Origin: Aureobasidium sp. EXF-3400
Lineage: Eukaryota; Ascomycota; Dothideomycetes; Dothideales; Saccotheciaceae
Direction of reading: 5' to 3'
Length of the DNA stretch: 64,000 nucleotides
NCBI GenBank assembly: GCA_024195585.1
Contig: SWBL01000238.1
Span: forward strand, 17,722 to 81,721
Below, piece after piece: positions 33,037 to 44,821 of this stretch; position 1 is the first letter of the stretch; each line of letters opens with the position of its first letter. A program made the position numbers and the translations under genes. Under the pieces are notes generated by a model, which was not told the origin of the DNA, ran no database searches, and saw only the letters and a program-made list of their open reading frames with translations.

Positions 33037-34279
33037 ACGACTCCGACAGCAAAATTCCGATGAGTTGATGCCTTTGACGATCCAGCGAAAAGATTGCATG
33101 TACGGCGTTGGTAATACTGGCAACCTTTTGATATACCCATTTTGCGAAACCATACCAGGAAGCCGCGTGTTGCGGCTGAAAAACATTATCCCAGTTTCTT
33201 CTTCCGACATATCGACTTGCTTTGCCATGTGAGGTTGTGTTCGGTCTACTCGAGAATCTCCCGTCATCAATGTTTTGAAATCGGCTGGCCGGAGCTTATC
33301 CTGCCGTAAGACCACCCGCGACGCTCAACAGTACGATATTGTACGCAAACCCATTGCGTGATCCTCGAACGGAACTTTTTTTCGAGTCGTCTCGAGTGCT
33401 TCTAGGACTCCAGGTATGTATATTTGTCTCCAATTTTGCAGAAAGAGAGCTTGATGCATCAACCTGCGCTGTTTTCCTGAATCTTCCTGGAGCAAGTAAT
33501 GACGCGACTTACTTCTCGGAATGCACAAACTCGGTCAGGTGGGATATGTTGTCCAGAGAAGGATTGAGCATTTGGGTGCTTCAGTGGATAGTTCATCTCT
33601 TCCCAGAGTATTGTGAATTGCGAAGGATAGAGTATTCGTCGAGACCTGCTCTGGGTTGTCGACGCTTGCTTCGTCAGAGGCTGAAGTTGATGCCGTGCCT
33701 GCAGTCTCAGAGACTCGGGTTGATGATCAACTCTACCACTCCGGATTAATCTGTCGTCGCTGTGCTAGTACTTCTGTTACCCATCAGTTCCAAGGACACC
33801 ACAGTCAGCATTTGACGATTGCAGGCAATCCGATCCCTGAAAAAGGGATAAGCCGGGTCCACGACGAAACTCCTTATCTCAAAGCTGTTCGGAGTTGTAC
33901 AACTAGACAGAAAGGTTTCTGTTCTCACCGATACTTGCCGAAACGTCAATCTGTTAGGCTCCAGACCGGTGCCCGGTGTCGAGACATTGGTCGGTCGCTC
34001 TGCAATCACACATACACATCCGATCACTTGCACACGGCACAGATTGAGTCCCTGCAACAGAGTTTTCATTCCCATTATTGAAGATCCCCTGCATACATTA
34101 GTGTCTGGTACGCTTCGAGGTGTGAAGGTGACCTACCCGCCCGCTATGCCCTCAGGCCATAACAAGATCCCGTTAGCGACTCTCTTGGGTGGGCCGTGCT
34201 CTTGATGCCTGCTTTTTGCTATGCGTCAGCGTTCTCGGTCACGACATATTACTGAGAGTGTAACCATACCTTTACTGTC
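33037..34279. other. 1.2-kb region without a supported gene
   Basis: SEC22 3' flank. The largest plus frame (33339-33749) lacks any recognisable motif. A small hairpin ATCCCT-N5-AGGGAT is at 33833-33849. Confidence 0.5.
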
Positions 34280-34552
34280 TCAAGCGTTGAGCAGCATGAG
34301 ATGCTGCAGCATCTCGTCTTCGAAGATGTACTTGAAGCGCGAAGGCGCAGCAACGAGCTCCTTCTTGATGGTATTGCCCGCGCTGGAGTCTTTGGTGATG
34401 TTGGCCTTGGTGGCCTGCCAGGCGCTGGCGGCAGAGCCAGCAGGGGTGCTCGTAGGAGCAGAGCCCTTGGCGGAGGAGGTTGGGGCGGCGGGGGTGTCTG
34501 TCTTCTTGCTGGTAGGCATGGTGGTTTTGTCTGCTTGCGCGTGGTCAGTCAT
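34280..34552 (-). CDS. Small hypothetical Ala/Ser/Thr-rich protein
   Basis: An intronless frame of 90 residues from the ATG at 34552, or 79 from MPTSKK at 34519. The first 45 residues are Ala/Pro/Ser/Thr/Lys low-complexity. The C-terminal half, with KKELVAAPSRFKYIFEDEMLQHLMLLNA, could form an amphipathic helix. No family recognised. The codon pattern is regular, and the charged, patterned C-terminus favours a real gene, but it could also be part of a longer spliced transcript. Confidence 0.4.
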   Translation of the reverse strand: MTDHAQADKTTMPTSKKTDTPAAPTSSAKGSAPTSTPAGSAASAWQATKANITKDSSAGNTIKKELVAAPSRFKYIFEDEMLQHLMLLNA

Positions 34553-35444
34553 TCTCTTTACAGCGCTTCAGCAAATGCTCTCCTGGATCCTCATATCCAT
34601 CATGTAGTATTGCAGAGAGCAATATGCATGGCTAGGTACTCACAAGAAGATGTGGTTGTGGTTGTTGGTGTGGAAGAGATCTGCTTGGTGAGAGCACTTT
34701 ATGTCTACTATCCGGTGCGGCAGGACCGAGCGTCACTATCAAGGCAGACACCCCGGCAGCGCCCTACCACTCTCCTAGTAATTCTCCGCCCAGGCTACAA
34801 CTTGCTGCTATAGCAAAATGGTACTACGCCAGCATATATGGAAGCACGTGAGTGGTACGGGTTCGACTCCGAGGCGCCAATCCAGCTTGCTTGTTCTACT
34901 TAACCTGCTACAACACAGAGCGGAGAAGTATCACGCAGAGGAGCAGCCAGCAATATCGCTAGCAAGAGCCTGATGTACCACTCTTGCGGTACCCTCCACC
35001 ATGATATGGTCGGCATCCATCAATACCTTCACGATTATTTTGAGGGGCTCGCACTACTATTGGGATAATTTACTTGGTGGACACCCAATGGTTCAGCAAG
35101 TTCTAACCAGGTTTATCTTGCATTCTTGTAGCTTGTGGTCTATCTGCAGATTGGCTGCGGAGCCCGTTCCTCGGGCCGTGTATCACCCACGCACGATGCT
35201 CCACCTCAATTTCCTTCTCTTCTTCGTTCCTGTCTGGATGTCGTTCTTGCGTCGTTCTCTGCTTCTTGCTAGTATTCGTTGCAGCTGGGACAAGCGTGAC
35301 GGTAGTGGGTGTGACAAACCCGAGGCGTCTCCTTGTTTTGACGGCGTGGAAGCTTGTGATAGTCAGGGATGAAAGAGTGTGACCTGGTTCATTGTGTGAG
35401 CTCCGCCCGGAGTGCTAGTACACAGTCACCAACATACCTCCCTT
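34553..35444. other. Gene-free stretch with tRNA-like internal promoter boxes
   Basis: TAGCAAAATGG (34811-34821) fits the Pol III A-box and GGTTCGACTCC (34860-34870) fits the B-box consensus. No cloverleaf can be folded: acceptor ends do not pair and the T-stem has only 2-3 pairs. It may be a decayed tRNA or chance. No protein gene supported. Confidence 0.35.
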
Positions 35445-35741
35445 TCAACCTTTGATCCACCTCCAGATACGGATGAACTTCTGCTTGACGTCCGCCAACA
35501 AGCCCCAGGCAAGCAAAACAATCATTCTCAGGAGACCATACTGAGGACGACGCGGCAAACCGGGGTGACGACGTAGCCATTCAGTGTACGAGATTCGACC
35601 AACGCCGCCCTCATCATACACGCTTGTGATGTTAGACACAGATGACTCGCTTGACGAGCTGCTCAATACGGGTGGAGGCTCTTCTGCAGGAGTCCAGGAG
35701 AAGTTCTCCCACTCTGAGGGGTCACCGGGTGATGCTGGCAT
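35445..35741 (-). CDS. Small single-pass membrane protein, unknown
   Basis: 98 residues from the ATG at 35741 (MPASPGDPSEW). The N-terminal half is polar with a Ser/Glu run (SSSSSESSVSN). Then comes a SYTEWLRRHPGLPRRP stretch, one hydrophobic helix (LLRMIVLLAWGLLADV) and a short basic tail KFIRIWRWIKG. This looks like a tail-anchored membrane protein. No family recognised. The open frame continues upstream to an ATG at 35909, but that extension is low-complexity and unconvincing. Confidence 0.45.
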   Translation of the reverse strand: MPASPGDPSEWENFSWTPAEEPPPVLSSSSSESSVSNITSVYDEGGVGRISYTEWLRRHPGLPRRPQYGLLRMIVLLAWGLLADVKQKFIRIWRWIKG

Positions 35742-38535
35742 GGTTATGTAAGACAAAGGGATGTCCGTTTGCTTGGTGGTGATGAAGGAGACGCAACAAG
35801 ATGTTGTTCTCATTGACCTGGTGCGTGATGGGAGTGTTTGCGTGTGCGATGTCGTTTGTTGCTTCGATCTCCAGGCACGACATCGATACACCACGACGAT
35901 GGTCTTCATCACAACTCTGGCAATTTTTTACATATCACTACAGAGAATATGCCTTCCACAAAGACTGAGGCTACAAATGTCGTGGACCTGACTGCTGTTC
36001 TACTTGGTCCCTGGCAAGGAACCTTTGGTAGCTTCCCTCAGCTTGCTCGACTATTGATGTCTTCCATGATGCATTACAGCCTTCCACAAGAACAGTCTCG
36101 ATCTCTACAACTCGTAGAAGCGCGGTCTCGGTAGTCGTGCATTCAATCCGTATTCTATTTAACTCCTGTCAAACCTTCGAAGCTTCACATGAAGTGTAGA
36201 GCCGTCGTCGACCGCAGAATCGTCTCGGCTCTGTATTATCAAGCCAAAATGCTCGAGGCACAATCTTTCTCCATGTGGGATTTGCAGTTGCTGGTGTGGT
36301 TGAGGAAACAGATGAGTGACTCGGTTCCTCTGTTATATATGTTTTGCAAAGAGTTTTGAACGTTCTGCAGATTCTGGATGCCAAACTCGACCTCTTATGA
36401 TTCAGATCTAGGAGTTATAAGATTTCAAAATGTGTTCGAGAGTTTCTTTTCTTAGAAGTATTACAGTAGGTTTATCTACTAGACGATAACTTCATAAGTG
36501 TCTAATCCAGCTTTGCCTTTTCTTTGGTGTGTGTAGATCATTTGTCGAAACCGACATATTGGCCAAGGACAGTATGATCGACTCTTGTCGGATGGTTGAT
36601 TCATGGACTTGCAATATTTTGAGAATGTGCAGACATTCTTGTCGACCCTTGAGATTCTCGGATGGATTATCTCCTCATTATCTGTTTCTCGTGCTCTCGG
36701 AAAGACGTCACGGCCATCGTGAATGCTTTTCGAGTCGAGAGTCTTCTTCGTTTCTCCAGATATTTACCCCTGAAAACTGCCCCGGGACAGCTCTAGGAGT
36801 GGCCACCGAACTATCTCAATGGTACGACTTTTAGAGGGAGTTACTTGCTAGAGATCAATAGAAGAAAAAAAGGAGCAAAAAAGAGCCAGCCCCCGGGAAA
36901 TATACGAGAATCAAAATGTGCATTCCGCGGGTTCGGAACCCGAGATCAGGGGTCGGGTATACTAAGGGGCGGATTTACGAGTGACCCGGTATTCTTCTTC
37001 GATGTGACCTAGTGTTCGTCGTGTGTTAGTGGTGGCTGCGTACTTTGGCAGTGTGACGACCGAAGCAAAGCTCTTCCATGGCTCGCCGTAACGAATGATG
37101 GCACCTTTCAGGCCTAAGCGCTTCAGACGACCAATGGGTTGGTCGTGGTTCAGGTTTGGTTAGGTTAGAGTGGAGGATCAGCGTTGTTTTATAGTGGGGA
37201 AGTGAAGGGATTGGAGCTTCGTGTTTTGATGAATTTGTGTTCACTTTCACAAGCATGACATGGCACGAGGAAGTTGGCAACATGAGTTGAGAATAGTCAT
37301 CATGTCTGCCATGAAGATCATGAATTCTTCTCGAGCTCGGAAGGTGCGACCTCAAAAGCCATGCAAAGTATTAACGAAGCAACTGTAAGACGTGGAAGTC
37401 ACGTCCTTGCCAGTGGTTCAACAGCACTTGCCGAAACTTGCTTGATCTGTACCTTCTCACCACTTCCTCCATGCGTCAGTATTTGTTTCGGTCCGGCTCC
37501 TGTTCGAGTTTCTCTTCCATCTACCTTCGTTTTGCAGAACGATAACTTCTCCATTCCATATCCGTCTGTCCGTCGACATGATCTCACGATCAATCTCATC
37601 AAAACAATGATGAAAAGTGTCGATGCATCTCGTGAATCGATTGCATCTCCAAGAACTTCCCGGTCCTCGAGATTGCGAGACATGTAAGCAAAATTCTTCT
37701 CATTGTTTCTTGAAGATGCGTTGGTTCTCTGAGTTTTTGGTAAGACAGACATAATAAGGCCATGAGCGAATTGAGGCTTCATCGTTCGCCATAAACTACT
37801 TATTTGATTCTTCGCTGCCAGTGAAACATAAATCGAGAAGACCGATTCGAGGATGAGTGACACCTATCTTCTCTTAATACTAGTCTCTCTATAACATTGT
37901 CTTAACAACAGACACGAAAGATAACAAAACTCGATAATGTAAATAATGGGTACACAGCCCATGATTATAGGTCTACGATACCTGATTATGGACTATAAAG
38001 TAACTAAATATCACTTAAACATGTATTTTCTAGTCTTATAGATGTATAAGTGTTAGAAACCTTTGATGACGAGACAGAAAATGCAAATTCTTCATGCATG
38101 ATGACGCGTTTGAGAAAAGAGGAGGTGCAAGGTTTGTATAAGGGAATCATGGGGATTGTCATGAACACAAGTGTTGATGGCACGCGACTGAAAAGGACAA
38201 AGATAAATTCACCATCTGCACCGTATGAAAGGAAAGTCTATGAGAATGTAGCATTTCGACTTGCTTTGATAAAGATTGCTGGTCAGAACCATGGGTTTCT
38301 AAAGTGATCCATATGTTTGGAGATGACTCTTTGGTGGTAATCAAGAAGTGGACTGCTTGTCTCGACAATGGACGTGGGTACTATCGTTGCTTTGTATTGT
38401 CTCAGGGCGTCGATGATGATTGTCGATTTTCTATGGAGATGACAACAAACGTCCAGACCCTGCCTCTCGCTATATGAACCTCAGGTGTAATGAGTCTTCC
38501 TCCTCTTGCTTCCGCCTCATCATCAACTCATCACC
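35742..38535. other. 2.8-kb gene-poor region
   Basis: No frame with recognisable motifs. There is a 61-codon plus frame at 35949-36134. A perfect palindrome GGGTTC-G-GAACCC (36929-36941) overlaps a second inverted repeat CCCGA...TCGGG (36939-36957). A markedly AT-rich stretch lies at about 37860-38060. The largest minus frame (37399-37863) looks like chance. Confidence 0.5.
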
Positions 38536-39326
38536 ATGTCTGCACCCACCATGCCCGACATCTTCGAGAAAGTCTGGAAGGCGTTCATCGAAGGCAAAGT
38601 CCAGACAGAAGACGGCGTCAAGGTCCCTCGCCCTGAAGGCCCTCCCAAAGTCTCGCTGTCCGCTCTGCCAGGAGGTCCGCATCTCGACGGCCCCTTACTG
38701 ACCTGGGAGCCAGAGCGCATGTTGTCGGGCTTCCGCCTGCCTGATCCACGCATCATCAACGAGATCTTGGAGGACCTCGTGCAGGGCGACAGCATGGAGC
38801 AGGTCGAGAAGATCTACCAGCATGAGTATGCCTCTGCAATGTTGCAGGAGTACTGGAAAGTCAGACTGGACAGAGTCCAAGGCCAGTGGGAAGAGTGGAA
38901 GCATGTCGCTGCCAAAGCCGCCGAGGATCTCGCTGCCGCAGAGGCTAGCGGTGATGAGGTTGCTGTTGCGATGCAATATGCTATACTCGACCGCGCAAAA
39001 GGAAGAGTAATCCATTGGTCCAAGGCTGTCGCCCAGGAGCAGAACAAATTCCAGCAGCAGGACGCCAGGGTTACTGAGTTGGCTCGCCCAGTCATGGAGG
39101 CCATCACCCTGCTTGAGGAGAGACACAAGGCCAATGTGGGCTGGATGATCCTCGCGTACTCTGCTGCTAGAGAAGATGCAAGCGTCTCGGTGAGTGGAAG
39201 GGCATATGACTGTCTGCTGAATGGCAATCGAGCTGACAACTGATCATTTCGTAGGGCCCCGACGATGTCCGAAGAGAGGTAAACAACTTTGCCGCTTCAA
39301 ATCCATCTCCTCAAACTCTGCCATAG
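38536..39326 (+). CDS. Hypothetical helical protein
   Basis: Exons 38536-39189 and 39255-39326 (65-nt intron GTGAGT...CGTAG) give 241 residues. I do not recognise a family. After a proline-rich start (PRPEGPPKVSLSALPGG), residues 60-215 are strongly helical and charged (QEYWKVRLDRVQGQWEEWKHV, KAAEDLAAAEASGDEV), probably a coiled coil. An alternative last intron (GTAAAC at 39279, acceptor CATAG before 39327) would change the last residues to EAKTAQ. In either model the 3' coding end overlaps the end of the convergent p-aminobenzoate synthase frame by at least 83 nt. Confidence 0.65.
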
Positions 39327-41622
39327 GCGAAGACAGCACAGTGACTGCGCCACCAGCCCCAATCCGCCATACACCTTCATCATCCCACTGGAAAGCAGTC
39401 CGAATCACAACCGAGAAGTCTCCACCACCTCCAACATCGAAGTACCCAAGTACACCACTGTAGATGCCTCTGGCCCCTCCTTCGATTCCTGTCAACAACT
39501 CGCATGACCGTTTCTTTGGTGCGCCTGTCATAGATCCTGGAGGCAGAGAAGCTGCCAGAACATCAATGCCGGTATGTCTTGATCCTTCTTGCAGCTGTCC
39601 CTCAATGACTGACACAAGCTGGAAAACAGTCTGATACTCTTCGACAGCCATCAACTTCTCAACCTTGACGTTTCCGGAGCCAACGACACCATGCAAATCG
39701 TGCCTGATCAAATCGACGATCATCAGGTTCTCGGCTCTTTCCTTGTCCACATTCAACAATGCTTCTGCCTCTTTTCTTGTAAGACCATTTTTCTTTTCCA
39801 CAGTGCCTTTGATTGGTCTGAACTGACACTTTCCAGCTCGCGACCATGACAAAAATCGTTCTGGGCTGGAAGATAGAATGGTGACACCGTTTTTCTTTTG
39901 TTCTGATTCTTCTTGCAATCGGAGGAAAGCACTAAAGGGAGCCGGATTGAAGCTCCGCAGTCGTTTGTAGAGCTCGAATGATTTTGGCTGGGAGCTTTCA
40001 TCATCATACGAGACGATGCTCTGGTCAGTCAAGCAAAGTTCGTAAGAGTCTCCAGCCCGGATGTGATTCTGACAAGTCTCGACCTTGCGCACATATTCTG
40101 CTTCTCCTGGAGCCGCGATAGTAGGTAGTTTCGGCTCTAATTTGTCGCTGTTCGTAGACCGGTTTGCATCAGACCTTCCGGTGAGTTCCTTTACGCTCAT
40201 TTCAACCTTCTTGAACCAATGATCGTCTCCTTGCTCCAGACTTTGGATATAGATATTCTTCTCAACGTGATCAAGAACAACGCTGCGTGACACGAAAACG
40301 AACCAAACATCCGGACGATCGTTGTTTGTGGGTTGAGGAACGTCGATTGTCTCCAAGCCAGCTTCGTAAGACACGAATCCAACGAGTCCTCCCCAAAAAG
40401 GTACGTCAGCATTCCCGTCAGTCGCTCGATTTGCAGCCATAAAAGATTCGACCTTAGACCAGACGTCTGTCATAGACCCTGTATATGAAGTGTTCGAGCC
40501 CGAGAGGTCACTGGTGATCATATGGTTTCCAGTGGAGTATCGGAGTGACCGGGCATCCTTGGCACAGCCAATTATGCTGAAGCGACCAGTCTCGGGTCGG
40601 ACAGGTTGTCCATTCTTGCTACCAGACTCCAGCAAGATAGCTTGCTGGTCGATGTCTTGTAGGCTTCGGAGCAACAAAGCTACATCGAGGTCATCCGAGG
40701 ACATATCGATACACTTCCAGCTGACAGATCTCGATGGAATCGATCGTCTTGTTCTTGATGAATCCCGAGTTACAGCTGGAGTCGTGGCAGTAGTATCTCT
40801 GACTGTGGGGTTCACAGCATCGAATAGAGACGACGAGGTGCTTGCTGATTCGTCATCACTTTCGCTGCTGATTTCATGTGGATCTACCTCGATAGTTGGT
40901 CGTGAAGCTTCTATCTTCTGAACACTGGCAGCCCTGTCGATAGTCCAGGCTAATGCTTCAGACCACCAGTTGTGGATGATTCGCGCACCAGCAGAGCTCG
41001 TGCAGATAGACTCTGGGTGATACTGCACTCCGTAGAAAGGCTTAGTCAAGTGCCTGATGCCCATAAGGATTGGGCCGTTCTGCTTGTCCGACAAATCCCA
41101 AGCCAGTGGTACGATATCCGGGCAGCTCGGAGTGGCCTTCCACAATTCTGGAGATGATTTGTCTACAGTGTGGCCGAGTTTTGCATGCAGCGAGTGATAC
41201 TGAGTGGCCATGAGGAGATCAATACCTGTGAATAGTGATTGTCCTTGGTGGAAGACTTCGGTTATTAGGCCATGACGGGGCTGATGGAGTCCACCGGCTG
41301 TGCCTCCAAAGGCCAGGGCAAGACTTTGGAATCCAAGGCAGATGCCCAAGACTGGCAAGCAGACTCCATCTGGCAAATTCCACAATTTGCCTATGAGACC
41401 TAAGTCATGTGGGTTTCTGGGATCACCAGGACCGGGACCAGCGACTACAGCGTCGAAATGGCCGAGGAATGCATGAAAGTATGGATCATCGCTAGAAGTG
41501 AATCTTTTGTCATCGATTTTGATTACCTCGACAGTGGCGTTGAGGTCTTGTTGAAGTAGATTGATGATATTGTTGCTAAAGGAGTCATAGGCATCCAGGA
41601 AAAGTAGATGGGGGCGGTGCAT
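39244..41622 (-). CDS. pabaA: p-Aminobenzoate (ADC) synthase, fused PabA-PabB
   Basis: A single exon of 792 residues. The N-terminal glutamine amidotransferase domain has GPGPGDPRNPHD, nucleophile Cys95 in VLGICLGFQ and the His/Glu pair in VQYHPES. The C-terminal chorismate-binding domain contains SSSPERFLSWSR, FRPIKGTVEKKNG (the Lys of PIKGT is typical of ADC synthase rather than anthranilate synthase), IVDLIRHDLHGV, LPPGSMTGAPKKRS and GARGIYSGVLGYF. The enzyme makes 4-amino-4-deoxychorismate from chorismate and glutamine for folate synthesis. A Ser/Thr-rich linker joins the domains (about 235-290). The length fits fungal fused enzymes. Confidence 0.95.
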   Translation of the reverse strand: MHRPHLLFLDAYDSFSNNIINLLQQDLNATVEVIKIDDKRFTSSDDPYFHAFLGHFDAVVAGPGPGDPRNPHDLGLIGKLWNLPDGVCLPVLGICLGFQSLALAFGGTAGGLHQPRHGLITEVFHQGQSLFTGIDLLMATQYHSLHAKLGHTVDKSSPELWKATPSCPDIVPLAWDLSDKQNGPILMGIRHLTKPFYGVQYHPESICTSSAGARIIHNWWSEALAWTIDRAASVQKIEASRPTIEVDPHEISSESDDESASTSSSLFDAVNPTVRDTTATTPAVTRDSSRTRRSIPSRSVSWKCIDMSSDDLDVALLLRSLQDIDQQAILLESGSKNGQPVRPETGRFSIIGCAKDARSLRYSTGNHMITSDLSGSNTSYTGSMTDVWSKVESFMAANRATDGNADVPFWGGLVGFVSYEAGLETIDVPQPTNNDRPDVWFVFVSRSVVLDHVEKNIYIQSLEQGDDHWFKKVEMSVKELTGRSDANRSTNSDKLEPKLPTIAAPGEAEYVRKVETCQNHIRAGDSYELCLTDQSIVSYDDESSQPKSFELYKRLRSFNPAPFSAFLRLQEESEQKKNGVTILSSSPERFLSWSRAGKCQFRPIKGTVEKKNGLTRKEAEALLNVDKERAENLMIVDLIRHDLHGVVGSGNVKVEKLMAVEEYQTVFQLVSVIEGQLQEGSRHTGIDVLAASLPPGSMTGAPKKRSCELLTGIEGGARGIYSGVLGYFDVGGGGDFSVVIRTAFQWDDEGVWRIGAGGAVTVLSSPMAEFEEMDLKRQSCLPLFGHRRGPTK

Positions 41623-41979
41623 TGGAACAAGTCCTCGATGAGTCCAGGAGTCAAGAAAACGGGATGTCAGGAAAAAGGGTGAGCCTTTCGATGCAGACTG
41701 TCAAGAACATGCGAGCCAGATGGGTTGGGCAGCGATATTGTCTGAGATGGCAACTGAGCACCGATGAGATGATGAATCGATGTATTCTAGAAAGAAAAGC
41801 TGGAGAAACTAGAGCCGGATCGGGCAAGGCTTTCCCGTGAAGTCTATCTCAGCCCTACCATTATTCACTCGCGTTCGGCGGGCAGTCGCGACAGCTTGGC
41901 GACATGACGCTCTGCTTTCTCTGATAAACATACACAAAAGCGAAGACCGAGGAAGGCGCAGAAGTGCAGACTGAGGAAG
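41623..41979. other. Divergent promoter, pabaA (-) / MED6 (+)
   Basis: 357 nt with no further feature seen. Confidence 0.6.
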
Positions 41980-43089
41980 ATGGCCAACACGTGGAACGGC
42001 ACGCCGCTGGACGAGGTGCAGTTTCGACGGCCAGATGTGATCGGCTGGTGGGGAATCAATGAAAACTCCAGTATGCACCCAATCACTCTTCTCTAGTCGG
42101 CGACTAACTCTTCCTATTCAGTACACGCCATCCTCCGCGAAACGCCATTCTTCGATCCGACCAGCAAGAATGGCCTCCTATGGAAACAAGCTGAGGTCCA
42201 CCCTCCGATCTGGGAAATGTGCACAAACAGACAGGCCTTCGAGACACGATTGAAGCAGATGAACGGCGTTGAATACCTGATTGTCGGCGAACCCCAGCAA
42301 AACACGGATCCATCACTGGGTCCAGATACAGGCATATGGGTCATCCGCAAGCAAGATCGTCGCAAGAGACCTCCACAAGCCGACGAGATTACAGTCCTGG
42401 CCACGTACTACATGGTCGGCGAGAATATGTACCAAGCGCCCTCGGTCTACGATATTGTTGGCAACCACCTGCTCTCAGCCATGAACTCACTCACCAAATT
42501 TACTCAAGCCGCTGCTCCTCTACCGCTCTATACCCCCGCAACAGGCTACACCTATTACCCACCTGCCACAGCAAAAACACTCGCTGCATCACAAGCCCTG
42601 AACACCTCCAGTCGAGAGCAAAGTACCGCTCCCGAACCAGCCGAACTACCTTCCACGGCCACCCTAGAACCAACCGCACAATCAACCACCTCAACTCTCG
42701 AACCAAAAGCCGCAAAAGACGCAAACCCACGCGCCCAAAAAGCCTTTTACGAATCCCTACATAACATGGTCCTCTACGGCGACGAATACATGGATGAAAA
42801 CCCCCTTCGCGGTGAACCAGGCAACTTCACTTTCTCGGCCACAAAACACCACGTTCGTGCAAAAGCCGAAGCCGCCGAGGCCGCCAAAGCAAAAGAAGCA
42901 GAGTTGGCAAGGAAGTTGGAAGAAGCAAGATTGGCTGCTCAGGCTACACCTTTCGCTTCGGCAGCTGCCAAAAAGGACGAAGAGGAAAAGACAAAGAAGA
43001 AGGTCAGGGATAAGATTAAGAAAAGGAGAAGTAAGGGTCTGGCTACTAATCCGAGTACGCCTGCTAGTCCTGCCACTCCGGCTGCTTAG
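41980..43089 (+). CDS. MED6: Mediator complex subunit 6
   Basis: Exons 41980-42070 and 42122-43089 (51-nt intron) give 352 residues. Med6 belongs to the Mediator head module that links activators to RNA polymerase II. Conserved parts are HAILRETPFFDPTSKNGLLW, IWEMCTNRQAFETRLKQMNG and EYLIVGEPQ, then VLATYYMVGENMYQAPSVYDI and a set of helices NHLLSAMNSLTKF. The C-terminal third is a fungal extension: Ala/Glu/Lys-rich helix (AEAAEAAKAKEAELARKLEE) and a basic tail KKKVRDKIKKRRSKG. The short first exon encodes MANTWNGTPLDEVQFRRPDV, and its W-rich segment is typical of the family start. Confidence 0.94.
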
Positions 43090-43149
43090 CAGGAAGCTCA
43101 GAGGCTATTGATGATAATAATGATACCCATGATGAATCCATTCAAGACA

Positions 43150-44821
43150 TCAACATATCGCACTCCCCTCGAGTTGCTTGCTCGAGTACAAGACCAATGG
43201 CACACCTCCCGAGATGTTGATTGCCAAATGGCCTCTTCCGTCCGTTGTAAAGTTCTTACAGGCCAACACATCTGTGACATCCATCTCCGCATCAAAGCCC
43301 GAACTTGTGCCCAACAACGTAAGATTACTATACCCACTGGCACCAAGATTGTTAAACACACCCACAACCTGCGTATCGTTGTTTCCCTTTCTCATCACAA
43401 TAGAGTGATCATCTGTCCACACTGAATACGCATTGTAGCTCAGATACCCATCGTCATTTTGGACAGCCAAGTGACGTATAGCGTTGAGTTTGGCAATGTG
43501 CTTGTACAACACAGCTGAGGTATCATATCCAGATTTCCACAACTGTTCTCGTTGTGTAGGTGTTGCTGAGCCGTCGAAATGCTGTTCTTGGCCTTGATAG
43601 ACGATAGGAATACCATCTGCCAGCATCGCAAACGCGATTGCGTTCTTGGCTAATGCCATGTCGGATGTCAAAGATGCAAACCGGACATTATCGTGGTTCT
43701 CGAGAAAGGAGCCGAGGAGGGTCACGTCCTTGCAGGTAGACTTCATGGTCTCAATGCCTTGGGCTAGGGCTGAGATCGAGCCGGAGGTGGAGGCAAAGGC
43801 AGAAGTTATGTTGTAGTATGCTGGGTAGTTCATTACTCCCGAGATGGAGTCTTGGTATGCGCAGACGTAGTCGGCGTTGTTGTTGAAGACTTCGCCGATG
43901 GCGTACATGTCTGAGGCTAATTCGAAGGCTGCCAGAGAGTCTTTGCTTACTTCTGCGGCACTATCGATGCGGAGGCCGTCAACTAACTCAGGTTAGCTGT
44001 TGGTATGCTGCATGAGATGAAGGTAGTGTTACTTGTGTAGTTTGCAACTAGTTGCTTAATCCATGTTGCCCACATGTCTTGGACGTTGGTGTCTTCGACG
44101 CGAAGGTCGGGTAGTGAGACTGTATTGTCACCTTCCCAGCACTAAGTATGTGTCAGCAAGATCCTGAACTAGTGGTTGATATCACTCACGAGCTCCATGC
44201 TGGTTTGATTGTTGTAGTCTATCAAGCAGAAAGGATGGTAGTATGACTCTTTGTTGAACGGGTTGAAGGTCGAATAGTCCACGCATTCACCACAACCTGC
44301 AAAGCCCATATGATTGGTGACTACATCAACCATGAGATACTAGCCACCGGTCAGTCAAGGTCTTGCAATCATAAAAGAAGACACTGTACCATTCCTCTCT
44401 TGTGCAAGGCATCTGACAACGATACCAGATCTGTAGCAGAGCCAAAGTTGGTGTTGACTGCATATATATCTTGTGCCCAGTATCCATGATAGCTTGATCC
44501 GTCAGCCGTCGAGGCATTCAAGTTTTCCACTACCGGTGAGATCCACACCTGTTGAACAGTCAGTACTTGTTGAGGTCGGGATATTCTCATACTGACAGCT
44601 GTAAAGCCCATGTTTTGGATATAGTCTAGGTGGTTGATAAGTCCCTGCCATGTGCCACCGCAGTAGTCACTCAGATCGCAAGACGCTGTTGTAGAGCCAT
44701 CAGTGCGAGCGAACCTGTCGGTCATGACTTGGTAAATAGATTGAGCTCGCCATCCCGATGGTGAGAGACCTTGTACAACAGTCAAGAGCGCAAGTGATGA
44801 AGAAAGTGTTCTGAGAATCAT
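43150..44821 (-). CDS. Secreted alpha-amylase (GH13)
   Basis: Five exons (44821-44597, 44548-44390, 44339-44190, 44141-44033, 43982-43150) give 491 residues. A signal peptide [18 protein letters not shown] opens the protein. It hydrolyses alpha-1,4 bonds of starch outside the cell. GH13 motifs: [12 protein letters not shown] (region I), [11 protein letters not shown] with nucleophile Asp221 (II), YAIGEVF with acid/base Glu245 (III) and LENHDNVRF with Asp312 (IV). Cysteines CDLSDYCGG and CLIDYNN...CWEG match the disulfides of Taka-amylase-type enzymes. It ends with the C-terminal beta domain; no starch-binding module follows. The first donor is GTCAGT. A TATA-like ATAAATA lies about 75 nt upstream (44895-44901). 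Confidence 0.95.

Noticed and set aside
37399..37863. 154-codon minus-strand frame
   Set aside because: No motif or homologous pattern, in an otherwise gene-poor, AT-rich area.
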